This document shows, piece after piece, positions 5,313-5,509 of a DNA stretch of 5,509 nucleotides (position 1 is the first letter of the stretch; the number at the start of each line of letters is the position of its first letter). The notes beneath the pieces were generated by a model, which saw nothing but the letters and a program-made list of their open reading frames with translations, was not told the origin of the DNA and searched no databases. Source of the DNA: Marinobacter sp. Lineage in GTDB: Bacteria; Pseudomonadota; Gammaproteobacteria; Pseudomonadales; Oleiphilaceae. The position numbers and the translations under genes are program-made. The stretch is from contig JAEPMM010000243.1 in assembly GCA_017643965.1 (NCBI GenBank), positions 1 to 5,509 on the forward strand. The letters are read 5' to 3'.

Positions 5313-5509
5313 TCATCCCGCAGGAATCATATTGCGCAACGCCAGACGGATCAGGTTTTCAGATGACATGCCCTCTTCCGCCACCTTGCTGATCGCCCTG
5401 GTGGCCTCCTGAGGCTTGTAACCAAGCGCAATCAGGGCGGCTTCGGCCTCATCCCTCGGAGCGTGGCCTGAAGCAGGCGCAACCGCCCCCCCACCCGCGT
5501 CGACTGTCG
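5313..5509 (-). CDS. ruvA: Holliday junction branch-migration protein RuvA, C-terminal fragment
   Basis: RuvA binds the four-way junction as a tetramer and loads RuvB. Only the last 64 residues are in the window; the 5' end lies beyond 5509. The fragment begins with a flexible Gly/Ala/Pro-rich linker (TVDAGGGAVAPASGHAPRD) and then shows the small helical domain III that contacts RuvB, with EAEAALIALGYKPQEATRAI followed by SKVAEEGMSSENLIRLALRN and a short MIPAG tail. The LGYKPQEA motif matches the E. coli RuvA C-terminal domain. The stop TGA is at 5315-5313. Within this fragment the frame is intact and no terminator hairpin follows the stop. Confidence 0.93.
   Translation of the reverse strand, partial: TVDAGGGAVAPASGHAPRDEAEAALIALGYKPQEATRAISKVAEEGMSSENLIRLALRNMIPAG

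Overview
This window is a chromosomal housekeeping segment, read entirely from the minus strand, in the order ruvA (3' end only) - ruvB - ybgC - tolQ - tolR - tolA - tolB - pal (first codons only). The joined order ruvAB-ybgC-tolQRAB-pal is the arrangement of Pseudomonas and related Gammaproteobacteria; in E. coli the ruv and tol-pal genes lie apart. Protein details (RuvB starting MIESDRLISA, a 230-residue TolQ numbered like the E. coli protein) and moderately high GC point to a gammaproteobacterium. Marinobacter or a relative is my best guess, but this is an inference from general resemblance and not a database match.

Layout from right to left, which is the direction of transcription. Positions 5509-5313 hold the C-terminal domain III of RuvA. 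A 157-bp gap (5312-5156) follows, with a good sigma70-type promoter candidate and an untranslated leader of about 70 nt. Then come ruvB (5155-4127), ybgC (4140-3685, overlapping the end of ruvB), tolQ (3660-2968), tolR (2927-2472), tolA (2450-1425), tolB (1419-70) and the first ten codons of pal (31-1). Gaps between the tol genes are 5 to 40 nt and no terminator is visible, so everything from ruvB to pal can be one transcript. tolQ and tolA start with GTG.

How the genes work together. RuvA and RuvB form the Holliday-junction branch-migration motor. TolQ and TolR form the proton-driven stator in the inner membrane. It energises TolA, whose long periplasmic helix reaches TolB and Pal and so keeps the outer membrane attached during cell constriction. 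YbgC is a hotdog-fold acyl-CoA thioesterase that commonly travels with tol genes.

I found no new system here. The features worth a second look are small and regulatory. They are a tiny 15-codon frame linking the tolQ stop to the tolR start by overlap at both ends, laid over two mutually exclusive hairpins; a perfect 9-bp triplication that makes the tolR start region; a 15-codon frame ending on the ruvB start codon downstream of a likely promoter; and a ybgC start codon that may really be TTG.
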